Positions 30,196-40,511 of a stretch of DNA of 64,000 bases are shown here, piece after piece; within the stretch, counting starts at the first letter, position 1, and the number at the start of each line of letters is the position of its first letter. Source of the stretch: Defluviitaleaceae bacterium (GTDB taxonomy: Bacteria > Bacillota > Clostridia > Lachnospirales > UBA5962); contig WRBA01000003.1 of the NCBI GenBank assembly GCA_009779915.1, positions 1 to 64,000 on the forward strand, given 5' to 3'. Below the pieces are notes generated by a model. The model was not told where the DNA came from and did no database searches. It saw only the letters and a list, made by a program, of their open reading frames with translations. Position numbers and translations under genes: made by a program.

Positions 30196-32631
30196 GTGAA
30201 AAAAGTATTTACCGGTAACTTTAAAAGGCTGACAGGGCTAATGCTTGCACTTATAATGCTTGTTTCTATGGCTCCTATGCAGCTAAATGCGGCATCGGAT
30301 TTACAAGGGCATTTTGCCGAGCAGCATATGGGGGCATTTATTGCTCATGGTTTTATTTCAATTTTTCCTGATGGAACAGCAAGACCAAATCATACTATGT
30401 CGAGAGCCGAGTTTTATACTATGGTAAACAGGGTTTTTGGCTTTACAGACCTTGATGTGGTAGGTTTTGTTGATGTAACGCCTGATGATTGGTTTTTCCA
30501 AGAAATATCAAAGGCTCAGGCAGCCGGCTATATAATTGGCGGAGCGGAAGCATTGCCTTATCGAGCGGTAACTCGTGAAGAAGCGGCGGCAATGGTAGCT
30601 CGGCTTACAGGGCTTACTCCTTTTGCGGCAGGTGCTGACCAATTTAGCGATGTAAATCCGTCTTCCTGGAGTGCGGCTTATATAGGTGCCGCAGTTGCTG
30701 CCGGGCTTATGAATGGGTACCCTGACGGTACTTTTGTACCTTATGGTACTATCTCAAGAGCTGAAGCGGTAATCGTTATGACCAGAGCAATGGACAGAGT
30801 AAGGGATATAATGGACTTACCTGAGTTGAACCTTGACACTCCTGCACAGCAGCCTCAAATCGATATAGGAGCGCCTTCACAGCCAATCGTTATTGTGCAG
30901 CCGGTTCAGCAGCCTGTACAACCGATTATTTTGGAGCCCCTTAATCCTGTTATAATTAACAGGGCACCGTCAGAAAGCGATTTTAGAAATTTTGCCCAAG
31001 TTATATCATGGTCAAGTTTCGGCGGCGGGAGAGACTCAAGGTCGATTCGCGGCGATGTTTTAGTTGATACAATTAGTGGAACTATAAGAGATTTGGAAGT
31101 TTTTGGCAACTTGATTTTCTCTGAAAGAACCAGCGGTAATTTCACTCTTACTAATGTTCGAGTTCATGGCAGTATATATGTTTTCGGTAATCCAAGGATT
31201 ACTTTGGATAACTCTGACGCCAGAGAACTTATTGTAAACAGTGTAAGAACAGGAACCAGCGTAACCTTAAGAAGAGCCTCCGATATTCCTAATACCAGAG
31301 TATTTTCGGCAGTAACTCTTTCAGAAAGTAATCTTCATAACCGCCATAATGGGTTCTCTAACGTTACTATTGAAAGCAACTTTAATAGAAGCGCGCGAGT
31401 AAACCTCGGAGGTAACTTTAACAGGGTTGATGTATTTGAAAGAGCAGCTTTAAGGATTGACAGAGGTAATGTAAGCCGTCTTGTAATTGGCTCAGGTGCT
31501 GACCGCTCCTCGGTTGATGTGGCATCAGGCGCGATAATTGATAATTTGGAAGTAAGCGGCGTATCTACTTCTTTTACCGGCACAGGCCGCATAAGATCGG
31601 CTGATGTAAGAGTTACAGGAGTTACATTTAACCGTAGACCGGACTCTAACTTCGGGCATGCTGTTGCAGGCAACTGGTGGGGAGTTTCCAATAACTGGTG
31701 GACCGGCAGAGATCATTCTGTTAGGGTTCAAGTTGTAGGTCGCGGCAACCAGCTTCTTAGAGACGCATCGGTTGAAATTTCTATATTAGAGCGCGGTATA
31801 AGGCATACTATAGCTTCCGGCTGGACAGACAGAAATGGTAATTTTGATACTTGGGTACCTACCGGCTGGTGGTGGGACAGTAATGACACCCTTAGGATAG
31901 ATGTAAGATGGGGCGGTCAATCGACAAGCCGTAATATAAGAGCAAGAGATTTAGGTCATACCGTAAGGATAGACTTCCCTCATGGTGATTGGTGGTGGCC
32001 GCCGGTACATCCGCCGGCACCAAGTGAGTTCTTTGTTACGGTAAATGGCAGCCAATTAGGCGCAGCGCAAGCTGGTCAGGGGCATCGCACTGTAGGCTCG
32101 ACGGTTACTGTCACTACGACAGGCAGACCGAATCATATTTTTGATGGCTGGCAAGTAACTTCCGGTGGACCTTTAACGATTACAAACCATAGGGAAACAA
32201 CGGCATCTTTCACAATGCCTAACCGTAATGTAACGCTTACAGCTAATTGGATTCCGGTTCCCGGACAGGGTAGCGGCATTACATGGGATGTGGATGATAT
32301 ATTTGACAATCCTGTACCCGGTGTGGTATTAGATGGTGCTATACCTGCGATATCATCTGCACTCAGCACTTTTACAGCATCAAATAGTACAACAGTAAAT
32401 GATGTAAGAAATGTGATTTTAAATGCGGCTAATGCTCAAAGAGTGAGAGGCTTTGCCTCAGGCGTTACCGAAACAGGTATAACAGTTACTGTAGATAACT
32501 TTAACCTAACACCTGCAACCGGTTCTCCTACGCCTGCAAGCGGCACTATTACCTTTACTCTTACGCTTCAATCAAGTGGTGTAACTAGAAACTTAGGCAC
32601 CCAAAATTTAACAATACCTGCTCTTCCATAG
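30196..32631 (+). CDS. SLH-anchored surface protein with InlB-type repeat
   Basis: 811 residues from GTG (GGGAGG 7 bases upstream). Signal peptide about 1-35 ends near LNAAS. Three SLH repeats (about 36-205) with SRAEFYTMVNRVFGF, REEAAAMVARLTGL and SRAEAVIVMTRAM. A proline/glutamine linker is followed by a beta-rich region with repeated strand patterns (about 260-500), a carboxypeptidase-regulatory-like domain with many Trp (about 510-610), and an InlB B-like repeat (HIFDGWQVTSGG, MPNRNVTLTANW). It binds secondary wall polymer through the SLH part. Ligand unknown. It has its own terminator before the large surface gene. Confidence 0.85.
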   Translation: MKKVFTGNFKRLTGLMLALIMLVSMAPMQLNAASDLQGHFAEQHMGAFIAHGFISIFPDGTARPNHTMSRAEFYTMVNRVFGFTDLDVVGFVDVTPDDWFFQEISKAQAAGYIIGGAEALPYRAVTREEAAAMVARLTGLTPFAAGADQFSDVNPSSWSAAYIGAAVAAGLMNGYPDGTFVPYGTISRAEAVIVMTRAMDRVRDIMDLPELNLDTPAQQPQIDIGAPSQPIVIVQPVQQPVQPIILEPLNPVIINRAPSESDFRNFAQVISWSSFGGGRDSRSIRGDVLVDTISGTIRDLEVFGNLIFSERTSGNFTLTNVRVHGSIYVFGNPRITLDNSDARELIVNSVRTGTSVTLRRASDIPNTRVFSAVTLSESNLHNRHNGFSNVTIESNFNRSARVNLGGNFNRVDVFERAALRIDRGNVSRLVIGSGADRSSVDVASGAIIDNLEVSGVSTSFTGTGRIRSADVRVTGVTFNRRPDSNFGHAVAGNWWGVSNNWWTGRDHSVRVQVVGRGNQLLRDASVEISILERGIRHTIASGWTDRNGNFDTWVPTGWWWDSNDTLRIDVRWGGQSTSRNIRARDLGHTVRIDFPHGDWWWPPVHPPAPSEFFVTVNGSQLGAAQAGQGHRTVGSTVTVTTTGRPNHIFDGWQVTSGGPLTITNHRETTASFTMPNRNVTLTANWIPVPGQGSGITWDVDDIFDNPVPGVVLDGAIPAISSALSTFTASNSTTVNDVRNVILNAANAQRVRGFASGVTETGITVTVDNFNLTPATGSPTPASGTITFTLTLQSSGVTRNLGTQNLTIPALP

Positions 32632-32646
32632 ACGAATAATAATATT

Positions 32647-32706
32647 AAACTAACCAACCGCCCCAAGGGATTATTAACCTCGAATCCTTGGGGCGGTGTT
32701 AGTTTT
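32647..32706 (+). terminator. Terminator after the SLH gene
   Basis: Two stacked stems, AAACTAAC/GTTAGTTT and CCGCCCCAAGG/CCTTGGGGCGG. The T tract is modest. Confidence 0.7.
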
Positions 32707-33022
32707 GTGGTTAAGGATGTAGTGAAATAACTTCTTTGCTCGCCCTCGCAATGACGATACGTGAGATTGTTTTGTTACAACTCTAATGACAACATAGTCA
32801 CCACATTTTTTACATTTCCATTACATTTTTTACATTTGAGCGAAAAATGTTGAAATTTGTATGAAGATTGTGGTAAATTGTGTTAAGCATTTTAAATAGG
32901 GGGATGAAACCTGTTTACCAACGCAAACTCGTGATATTTACACGACATCAGGGGAAAGCAATTGGTAAATTGCGGCAAATTTACATTTGAGTTACAGACT
33001 TATTACATATTGCCCGCCTTGG
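32707..33022 (+). other. Upstream region of the major surface protein
   Basis: About 315 bases without a gene. 32719-32733 (GTAGTGAAATAACTTC) resembles a TATAGT repeat end, probably a remnant. The rest is AT-rich. The promoter follows at 33023. Confidence 0.35.
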
Positions 33023-33051
33023 TTGATTACCAATATTTGGAATGCTATAAT
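33023..33051 (+). promoter_or_regulatory. Promoter of the major surface protein gene
   Basis: TTGATT (33023-33028), 17 bases, TATAAT (33046-33051). The start codon at 33147 implies a leader of about 90 bases, typical of stable S-layer mRNAs. Confidence 0.75.
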
Positions 33052-33146
33052 ATACCACAGGGTTCTTTTTGACCCGAGGTAAAACGAGATTTGCTTTAAT
33101 TAAAGCACTCTCGAAAAACCAAATAATAAAGGAGGAATTAAGAAGA

Positions 33147-36100
33147 ATGAAGAAGAAAATAGCTCTTCTTTTGGCAATGGTTATGATTTTAACCAGCTTG
33201 CCAATGACAGTGTTTGCTTCTACTAACGCTACTTCTGGAACTGTAAATGCGGAAGCGTTGACCGTGTTTTATGAAAGAGGCATGGTTACAGGTACCGGCA
33301 CAGAAGTACGTCATGAAGGCGCAAATGCAATTAATCACTGGACTGAGGGTACTGACTTAGTTATTACTCTTAGCAACAGCGTACAAGTAGGGGATATTAT
33401 TACCCTTACATTAGAAGGCGGGGCACAATGGTTCTTCCGTCAAAGAGAACTTATAAACTTACCAATAGTTCCTGCTGGCTCTGCAATGCCAGACAGATGG
33501 TCTTATGGTCTTCGTACTATTCCAGGTACAACAAATCCAGCATTCACTACTTGGAACTGGGTTGCAACAACCTTCCCTAACGCAACAAACCCTGGTGTTC
33601 CTGCAACAAGAGAAATCCAACAAGGACCTCCTCCTGTGCAAGTAGCACATAATGCAGGTGGTTTGAGACTTGGTGTTATGACTACAACTCCATTTGCTGC
33701 TGGGGGCGGTGCTGCTATAGCTCCAACTCCACCTGCAGACTTAGCTGGCACTACTGCGGGAACGAACAGTTGGGTGACTCCTGCTAATCCAGCAAATGAT
33801 TTTGGTCAGTATATGAGAGCCATGAGAGCTAGAGGAACATGGACTGATACTGATCCGAATCCGGGTACACAAAACTGGCAATGGACTATAAATGCGGAAC
33901 AACGTGCTATTGATGCCGGCTTGAATGCAATCTTTGCTGGCGGTGCTGACTGGGCAGCTTTCCCAACTTTGGATGCTATCCATGCGGCTGTAGTAGGTGC
34001 AACTGGCGGTAGTATAGGGCTTGCTGATGATTTTATTGCCCGTTTCAGAAATGTAGCTGCTGCTAACGGCATCGGTTTTGAAGGTGTTGAAATAACCGGT
34101 ATAGATATTGATCCGCAAGCTAACACAGGCGCGCTTGATGGAACCGCAAACCCTTCCAGAACTGACTTTGGTCTTGTACTTGCTCAAGCTGAGTTTAGAA
34201 ACTGGACTGTATCCGGCTCTGCTGCCGGCATGACAGGTAACCAACAATTGGAAGGCTACGGCGGGTTCGCACTTATGCCTGGTCAAGACACGCTTGCTAG
34301 TCCTCCGGCATTGGCAATCGGTTCTTTAATTATACCAACAGGTATAGCAGGTACCCCTGCGCTTCCATCAGCTGCTGACTGGAATGTGAATTCATTGCCG
34401 ACTCAAGGACAGTTAGCGGATATGCACATTCAAGCAACGATTCACAGAACTGATGAGTATACAGATTTAACTTCCGGATTAGGTAGTATTAATACAACTA
34501 ATCCAAATGAACACGTGGTACGTTGGGCTGCCGGTGCAGCTACTTGGCCACATCCTCTTTTCAGGCTGCAGGTAGGTCATGCTATAAACTTGGCGATTCC
34601 AGGTTTACCAGCTGACTTTGCTGCCACTAATACTGTTGCTGGCAGGGCACTCGTTAGAGCACAATCTACTGCTGTTGCAATAACTGAAACAGCAACGCAC
34701 ACAGCAAGCATAACAGGCGGTGCTGCTGACAACCACACTTCATTATTGTTTAATTTGCCAAACGGTCTTGAAGATATACATGTAAATGGCTGGGGTAGAG
34801 ACTTCCTTCGCGGTCAAGCTTTAACACCTGCTGTTTCTGCAGTACCAAGTGCTGCTTGGACTGCTAACTGGACTGCAGCTGTTACTAACTTACCTGATTT
34901 CTTACCGGGACTTCCTACTCCTTTGAGAGCTCCTGCTTCGGATGCAGCTATACAAGCTGAAAGAGGTTCTTTAAGGTCTACATTCGTTGTAGGTCATGAC
35001 CCTATTTTAGTAGACAGAACCCCTGGTCTCAGTGGTTTTGGTTTCCTTGTAAACGGTAATACACCACCAGCTATTCCTGGTATGCCAAATATTGGTTCAA
35101 ACATTATGTCATACTTCAGGGTAACTGAATTATCAAATCCTGGCGCACAAGCAGGTCCTGCTATGCTTTCAGGTAACTTTAACAACAACAATGCACAAAA
35201 CAACAACGTACCATACCGTCTTGACATTAACACGTCAACTGCTATGAACGTTGCTACTCTCCACATTATGGCTAACGCCGGTGCCGGTGACAGGATTGTT
35301 GTACCTATGGTAATCCGTACAACTGGCGATGGAGATTACAGAGTAAGAATTGAAACTAATATTGCACATATCCAAAACACTACAGTACTCATCGGTTCTC
35401 GTCAAATTGGCAGAACTAATGCAGTTGCTGAAAACCTTGACGCCAGAGTAGGCGAAAGAAGATTCCGTCTTCACATTCATGAAATGAATGTTGGCGCATT
35501 AGTATCTTCTCATGACTATGAGTTTGAACTTGTAGCTCCTAGAGGATGGCATTGGCAATTACCTGCTATGCAAGACGCTGACGCTAACAACGCAAGACTT
35601 CATAGCATTGGTAATAATGGTGTAGCTAATCCTAATGTTTCTGTTGGCGATTCCAGACTTCTTATCCACACAAACCGTGGTTTAAGATGGAACACATCAG
35701 CAGCAACTTGGAATGCTGAGCCATCTGGCGGTATCGCTAACGCTGGCGGCATTACTGTAAACTACGCTCATGACAGACATGGTCGCGCGCAAGAAGATAG
35801 AATTCATGTAATGGTTCCTGCTAATACTTTCAGAAACCATCCAACTATGAATGGTGAACTTATCTTTAACGGACTTCGTCTTGTAGCTGATGATTTTGAA
35901 GACATTAACTTCAGCGAAACACTCAACGTTCAAATCAGAAACGTTGGTAACAGACATGTACTCACTAACCAAACTATTGCTGTAGGTAACGCGATTGACT
36001 TTGGTTTCAATCTTACGAGAGTACCTGACAATATTCCTGAACTTATTTCAGGTCGTCTTGAAGGACGCGTAATACCACCTGCAACCGGCAGCACAGCTTG

Positions 36101-37571
36101 GGATGAAGATCGTATTAACGATGATGAGCATCGTGCGGCTACTGTAAGATTCCAAGAAACTGCTATCGATTCTTGGTGGGGCGAGAGAAACATGATCTTC
36201 ACACTTCCTGAAGGCGTTCGTTTCTTAAAAGTTGACTTTGAAGATGTAAGACATCTCACTGGAACTGGCCCAGAAAGATTGTATGCAGGTAATGTTGGTA
36301 CTGGTAATGTTTCTGCTAACAGAATGCCTTGGTTCAACACTGGTGCAAGAGTTGGATCTGCGGCTGTAAGCATTGACCACAACCGTATGGTACTTCATAA
36401 CTTCCGTACAGCTGAAAATGACAGAGCTAGATTTGATATGAATATTTGGCTTAACATCCAAGTAGATTTTGAAGGACCAATTTATCTTTCACTTTCAAAC
36501 CCTGGATTTAGACAATTACCTGACAACTATGAAGTTGACATTCAAATCGCTACTGCTGTAAGACCAATTGAAGTTATTACACAAGTAAGCGAAGCAAGAG
36601 TAGGCTTCCAGTTCGTAACAGTTGCTGATTTCGACATCGTTGAAAACGTGCCTGGCGCGCTTTTACAAGCTGAAGAAGTATTTGTAACAGTTACTGACCT
36701 TATGTCATTAGACATGGCTTTCGCTCCTGGCTTCAGAACTGCTGTAACTGATGGTAATATTAGAATTTCTAACGTTCGCGTTGCCGGTGGTCTTGGTACT
36801 TTAGGTGCTGCTGACTGGCATAGTTGGTTAAACCAAACTGGCGGACAAATGGTCTTCGAAGTTGAAAGAGCTTCTACTGTAGCTTCTACAATCAGCTTTA
36901 ATGACATCCAAGTAAGAATCGACAGAACTGTACCTTTCTCTAATATTTCTAATATTGAGACTAGCGGTTATGACATTCATGTTTGGGGTCCAGCTGTTGC
37001 TAAAAACTTCCGTGGATTATACTCTCGTGACTATGTACACGGTATCGGCAGTGCTAACACTCGTATGAACGAGAGAGATCTCTTCTTAGTTGGTTCTATC
37101 AGCGAGCAATACGTACGTATTGAAACTCCTGGTGAATTAGCTCATGCATTGTTTGGTCGTCACGTAGCAGTACCAATTCCTGGCAGCACTGTAAGAATCG
37201 ATAGCCAAGAGCAAGACCTTGGTACTGAAACTTGGATCGATGCAGCTACTAGCTCTGCAATGGTTCCTATCAGATTTATCGCTTACGCACTTGGTCTTGA
37301 CCAAAGCGCAGTAAGATGGGATGCTCTTACATCTACAGTTACTATCGATGGCGGTCACAGAATAGTTCAGTTCCAAACTGGCAACTCTGCATACCTTGTT
37401 AACGGTGTACCTGTACGTATGACTAACTCTGAAGGCGTTCCTGTAGAAATGCAAATCCGCGATGAAAGATCATTTGTACCTTTCAGAGCTCTCGGCGAAG
37501 CTTTCGGTATCCCTGTATCTTGGGATCCAGACACAGCCACTGCTTACTACAATGAACCATCGCACTTCTAA
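33147..37571 (+). CDS. Large secreted surface (S-layer-like) protein with C-terminal copper amine oxidase-like domain
   Basis: 1474 residues. Signal peptide about 1-25 (MKKKIALLLAMVMILTSLPM), then a very long Ala/Thr/Asn/Gly-rich, cysteine-poor beta-type region, ending in a copper amine oxidase N-terminal-like domain (about 1345-1470; AMVPIRFIAYALGL and RSFVPFRALGEAFGIPVSWD). No SLH repeats are seen. Size, composition, strong promoter, AAGGAGG SD and dedicated terminator point to a highly expressed S-layer or other main surface protein; this is inference. Codon choice in the last two thirds is uniform and biased (GCT, GTA, AAC), as in highly expressed genes. The preceding in-frame 26 codons lack an SD. 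Confidence 0.75.
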   Translation: MKKKIALLLAMVMILTSLPMTVFASTNATSGTVNAEALTVFYERGMVTGTGTEVRHEGANAINHWTEGTDLVITLSNSVQVGDIITLTLEGGAQWFFRQRELINLPIVPAGSAMPDRWSYGLRTIPGTTNPAFTTWNWVATTFPNATNPGVPATREIQQGPPPVQVAHNAGGLRLGVMTTTPFAAGGGAAIAPTPPADLAGTTAGTNSWVTPANPANDFGQYMRAMRARGTWTDTDPNPGTQNWQWTINAEQRAIDAGLNAIFAGGADWAAFPTLDAIHAAVVGATGGSIGLADDFIARFRNVAAANGIGFEGVEITGIDIDPQANTGALDGTANPSRTDFGLVLAQAEFRNWTVSGSAAGMTGNQQLEGYGGFALMPGQDTLASPPALAIGSLIIPTGIAGTPALPSAADWNVNSLPTQGQLADMHIQATIHRTDEYTDLTSGLGSINTTNPNEHVVRWAAGAATWPHPLFRLQVGHAINLAIPGLPADFAATNTVAGRALVRAQSTAVAITETATHTASITGGAADNHTSLLFNLPNGLEDIHVNGWGRDFLRGQALTPAVSAVPSAAWTANWTAAVTNLPDFLPGLPTPLRAPASDAAIQAERGSLRSTFVVGHDPILVDRTPGLSGFGFLVNGNTPPAIPGMPNIGSNIMSYFRVTELSNPGAQAGPAMLSGNFNNNNAQNNNVPYRLDINTSTAMNVATLHIMANAGAGDRIVVPMVIRTTGDGDYRVRIETNIAHIQNTTVLIGSRQIGRTNAVAENLDARVGERRFRLHIHEMNVGALVSSHDYEFELVAPRGWHWQLPAMQDADANNARLHSIGNNGVANPNVSVGDSRLLIHTNRGLRWNTSAATWNAEPSGGIANAGGITVNYAHDRHGRAQEDRIHVMVPANTFRNHPTMNGELIFNGLRLVADDFEDINFSETLNVQIRNVGNRHVLTNQTIAVGNAIDFGFNLTRVPDNIPELISGRLEGRVIPPATGSTAWDEDRINDDEHRAATVRFQETAIDSWWGERNMIFTLPEGVRFLKVDFEDVRHLTGTGPERLYAGNVGTGNVSANRMPWFNTGARVGSAAVSIDHNRMVLHNFRTAENDRARFDMNIWLNIQVDFEGPIYLSLSNPGFRQLPDNYEVDIQIATAVRPIEVITQVSEARVGFQFVTVADFDIVENVPGALLQAEEVFVTVTDLMSLDMAFAPGFRTAVTDGNIRISNVRVAGGLGTLGAADWHSWLNQTGGQMVFEVERASTVASTISFNDIQVRIDRTVPFSNISNIETSGYDIHVWGPAVAKNFRGLYSRDYVHGIGSANTRMNERDLFLVGSISEQYVRIETPGELAHALFGRHVAVPIPGSTVRIDSQEQDLGTETWIDAATSSAMVPIRFIAYALGLDQSAVRWDALTSTVTIDGGHRIVQFQTGNSAYLVNGVPVRMTNSEGVPVEMQIRDERSFVPFRALGEAFGIPVSWDPDTATAYYNEPSHF

Positions 37572-37594
37572 GAAATTATACATTTAGTAACACT

Positions 37595-37623
37595 AAACCC
37601 CCGGGGCAACTCGGGGGTTTTTT
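37595..37623 (+). terminator. Terminator of the surface protein gene
   Basis: AAACCCCCG/CGGGGGTTT stem followed by TTTTTT. Confidence 0.88.
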
Positions 37624-37633
37624 ATTCTTGCTA

Positions 37634-37663
37634 TTGACAAGCTCATTCTAATGCGTTAGAATG
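37634..37663 (+). promoter_or_regulatory. Upstream promoter with operator-like palindrome
   Basis: TTGACA (37634-37639), 17 bases, TAGAAT (37657-37662). A perfect inverted repeat CATTCTAA-N4-TTAGAATG (37644-37663) covers the spacer and -10, as a repressor site would. It lies about 70 bp before the permease gene. Confidence 0.65.
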
Positions 37664-37695
37664 AATTAAAGGAAGCTTGAGAGACAAGCGTGTAC

Positions 37696-37733
37696 TTGAC
37701 GCCAATTTCCCCTCATGCTATAATCACCCCATG
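37696..37733 (+). promoter_or_regulatory. Second promoter, apparently giving a leaderless mRNA
   Basis: TTGACG (37696-37701), 17 bases, TATAAT (37719-37724). The ATG of the permease begins 7 bases after the -10, where transcription should start. Confidence 0.7.
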
Positions 37734-38588
37734 TTAAAATACATATTAAGTCGTGTACTACAGATAATCCCATCATTTTTTATACTTACTGCGGTGGTTT
37801 TCCACAGTGCTTTACTTATGCGCGGCGGACCAACCTTGCCACGTCCGGCATATATCATGTATATTGAATATATGGGGCGTGTTTTTCGTGGGGATTTTGG
37901 TAATTTTCGCACTCAGCCTGTACTTGATGTTTTGTTGGGGGCTTTTCCTTATACTGCATTATTAGCTTTTGGCGGCATTGCCCTTGCTTCTGTATTGGGG
38001 GTTTTTTTAGGGATTGTTGCTGCTGCTAAACAAAATAAGCTGATTGATAATATAATAATGGCAGTGTCTCTTATTGCGTCATCTATTCCTTTGTTTTTTC
38101 TTGCTGTTATTTTTATGCTAATATTTAGTTTGCATTTAAGATGGCTTCCTACTCGCGGTACGGATTCTTGGCAGGGCATGATACTACCAATAGTAACATT
38201 AGGGCTTCCGGCTGTTGGATTTATTGCACGTACTTCTCGCACGGCGATGCTTGATGTACTGAATATGGACGCTATCAAAGCCGCAAGAGCCAGAGGTATA
38301 CCTGAAAAAACTATAACCTACTCTCACGCTTTTAAAAATATGATGATACCTATAATGACTGCGATTGCTGTACGCTTAGGAGAGCTTTTAGCAGGGACTG
38401 TACTTGTGGAGCTTGCTTTTTCCATACCGGGGCTTGGGCGCTTGCTATTACATGCAATAACTTTCCGTGATTTTAATTTACTTATGGGTTGCGTTATAGT
38501 TCTGGGTCTCGCTTTTATGATAATAAATCTAATAGTGGATTTGCTGTATGTTTTGGTCGATCCTAGAACCGCAAAAAGCTATAGATAA
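37731..38588 (+). CDS. Peptide/nickel ABC transporter permease (DppB/OppB type)
   Basis: 285 residues, about six membrane segments. The N-terminal MLKYILSRVLQIIPSFFILT and the EAA-loop region (AARARGIPEKTITYSHAFKN) are typical. The first extracytoplasmic loop is short: the usual conserved stretch with GDP and LGLD motifs is missing and replaced by RGGPTLPRPAYIMYIEYMGR. Start ATG 37731 matches the family; no SD precedes it. A TTG at 37677 with AAAGGA just upstream would add 18 residues and fits only the upstream promoter. First gene of a four-gene operon. Confidence 0.9.
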   Translation: MLKYILSRVLQIIPSFFILTAVVFHSALLMRGGPTLPRPAYIMYIEYMGRVFRGDFGNFRTQPVLDVLLGAFPYTALLAFGGIALASVLGVFLGIVAAAKQNKLIDNIIMAVSLIASSIPLFFLAVIFMLIFSLHLRWLPTRGTDSWQGMILPIVTLGLPAVGFIARTSRTAMLDVLNMDAIKAARARGIPEKTITYSHAFKNMMIPIMTAIAVRLGELLAGTVLVELAFSIPGLGRLLLHAITFRDFNLLMGCVIVLGLAFMIINLIVDLLYVLVDPRTAKSYR

Positions 38589-38600
38589 CAAGGAGTTTAT

Positions 38601-39440
38601 ATGAAAATAAAGTCCAAAAAACTTCGAATATTTTTAAGCCGAAAAATTTCTGTTTTAGCAGCTTTAGTACTTGTTTTAATGACTTTTGCCGCTTTTGCAG
38701 GTCCTTATATGACAAGCCGTTCCCCTTATGAGCAAGACATTTCTCTGCGATTTGAAGGTATATCCAGAGAACATTGGTTAGGCACAGATTATATCGGGCG
38801 GGATATGTTTACTCGGATAATCCATGGCGGGCAGATTTCTATGGGGATAGCTCTCTTTGGGGTTACTATAGGGGTTGTAATAGGGCTTTTACTTGGTTTT
38901 CTTTCAGGTTATTACTCAGGGATTACGGATTCTATAATTTCTCGTTTTATTGATATGCTTATGGCTATACCCGGACTTATGATTGCCACAATCACTGTTG
39001 CCATATTAGGTTCAGGCGGCATTAACACAGGGATTGCTGTAGGTCTTTCAACTATTCCATCTTTTATGCGAATGACAAGAGCTTCCGTAATATCCATTAA
39101 AGAAACTGATTATGTAAAATCTTGCCGTATAATAGGTGTATCGGATATTCGGATAATTATGACCCATATAATGCCTGGGGTATTGCCTCTTATTGCGGTT
39201 ACATTTACTCTTAACTTAGGTACGGCACTGCTTATTGCCTCATCTCTTTCTTATCTTGGCATAGGAGTGAATCCGCCAACACCTGAATGGGGCGCCCTTT
39301 TAAGTTCAGGCAGGCATATGATGCTGTCTTGGCCTCTTGGAGTTATTGCTCCGGGGATTGCCATAACCTTGTTTGTTTTATGCACAAGTCTTGTAGGTGA
39401 TGGGCTAAGGGACGCTTTTGACCCTAAGTCAATTGAATAA
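38601..39440 (+). CDS. Peptide/nickel ABC transporter permease (DppC/OppC type)
   Basis: 279 residues. N-terminal anchor, the extracytoplasmic segment EHWLGTDYIGRDMFTRIIHGG diagnostic of DppC/OppC, then a binding-protein-dependent permease domain of five helices with EAA loop (YVKSCRIIGVSDIRIIMTHI). AAGGAG SD; 12 bp after the first permease gene. Confidence 0.93.
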   Translation: MKIKSKKLRIFLSRKISVLAALVLVLMTFAAFAGPYMTSRSPYEQDISLRFEGISREHWLGTDYIGRDMFTRIIHGGQISMGIALFGVTIGVVIGLLLGFLSGYYSGITDSIISRFIDMLMAIPGLMIATITVAILGSGGINTGIAVGLSTIPSFMRMTRASVISIKETDYVKSCRIIGVSDIRIIMTHIMPGVLPLIAVTFTLNLGTALLIASSLSYLGIGVNPPTPEWGALLSSGRHMMLSWPLGVIAPGIAITLFVLCTSLVGDGLRDAFDPKSIE

Positions 39441-39455
39441 GTGGGAGAAAAGACC

Positions 39456-40451
39456 ATGGAAAAATTACTGGAAGTAAACAATCTAAAAACATATTTTTAT
39501 ACAGATAAAGGAGTAATGCCGGCAGTTGACGGTCTTGATTTTCACCTGAAAGAAGGGGAAGTTTTAGCTATTGTAGGAGAGTCCGGCTGCGGCAAAAGCG
39601 TAAGTTCTATGAGCCTTATAAATATGGTGCCTTATCCTGGCAAAATTGTTGATGGGGAAATATTATATATGGGCGAAAACCTTTTGCAAAAACCTCCTGA
39701 TGATATGCGAAAGCTTAGAGGTTCACAATTATCCATTATATTCCAAGACCCGATATCCTCTCTAAATCCTGCATTTAAAATAGGCCGCCAGATTATGGAG
39801 ACGATGATACATCATAAGGGCATATCAAAAGCTCAAGCTAAGGAAGAAGCGATTTTGGCACTAAGCTCCGTAGGCATACCAGATCCCATAGGCTTTTTGC
39901 AAAAATACCCTCACGAACTTTCAGGGGGTATGTGCCAAAGGGTTATGATAGCCATTGCCCTTTGCTGTAACCCTAAAATACTTATAGCTGACGAGCCTAC
40001 TACGGCATTGGATGTTACCATACAGGCTCAAATTTTGAGGCTTCTTAAAAGCCTTAAAAAGGAAACGGGTACATCTATAATACTAATAACACATGATATG
40101 GGTGTTGTGGCAGGGATGGCAGATAGAGTGCTTGTTATGTACGCCGGTCAAGCTGTTGAAGAGGCAGATGTTAATGAAATATTTGAAAATCCCAAGCATC
40201 CTTATACTATAGGTCTTTTAAATGCCATACCAAATCCGGATGATAATACGGAAGCTCTTTATAATATAAAAGGGACAGTGCCATCTATAGGAGAGTATCC
40301 CGATGGCTGCCGTTTTGCCCCTCGCTGCGATATGGCAAATGAAGGTTGTGAAAAAAATCCCCCGGAGCTTTATGAGGCAGGCAGCGGTCATTTTGTCAGA
40401 TGTTTACGACACAAACTAAATGATAATCCTAGATTAAAACCAAAAGTTTGA
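39456..40451 (+). CDS. Peptide ABC transporter ATP-binding protein (DppD/OppD type)
   Basis: 331 residues. Walker [11 protein letters not shown]-loop [10 protein letters not shown], signature LSGGMCQRV, Walker [13 protein letters not shown]-loop THD. The C-terminal oligopeptide-transporter extension has the cysteine cluster [12 protein letters not shown] and RCL. Start 39456 because GGGAGAAA precedes it; GTG 39441 lies inside the SD region. Confidence 0.94.
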   Translation: MEKLLEVNNLKTYFYTDKGVMPAVDGLDFHLKEGEVLAIVGESGCGKSVSSMSLINMVPYPGKIVDGEILYMGENLLQKPPDDMRKLRGSQLSIIFQDPISSLNPAFKIGRQIMETMIHHKGISKAQAKEEAILALSSVGIPDPIGFLQKYPHELSGGMCQRVMIAIALCCNPKILIADEPTTALDVTIQAQILRLLKSLKKETGTSIILITHDMGVVAGMADRVLVMYAGQAVEEADVNEIFENPKHPYTIGLLNAIPNPDDNTEALYNIKGTVPSIGEYPDGCRFAPRCDMANEGCEKNPPELYEAGSGHFVRCLRHKLNDNPRLKPKV

Positions 40452-40511
40452 ATTGTGCCACAAAGTGCTGAGGCGAAGGCGGTTTGGGGTGATTCGTAAG
40501 GAGAGCGTATA

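Noticed and set aside
33459-37454. Several long antisense ORFs inside the large surface gene
   Set aside because: They follow from the biased codon use of the sense gene; none has an SD or a recognisable product.
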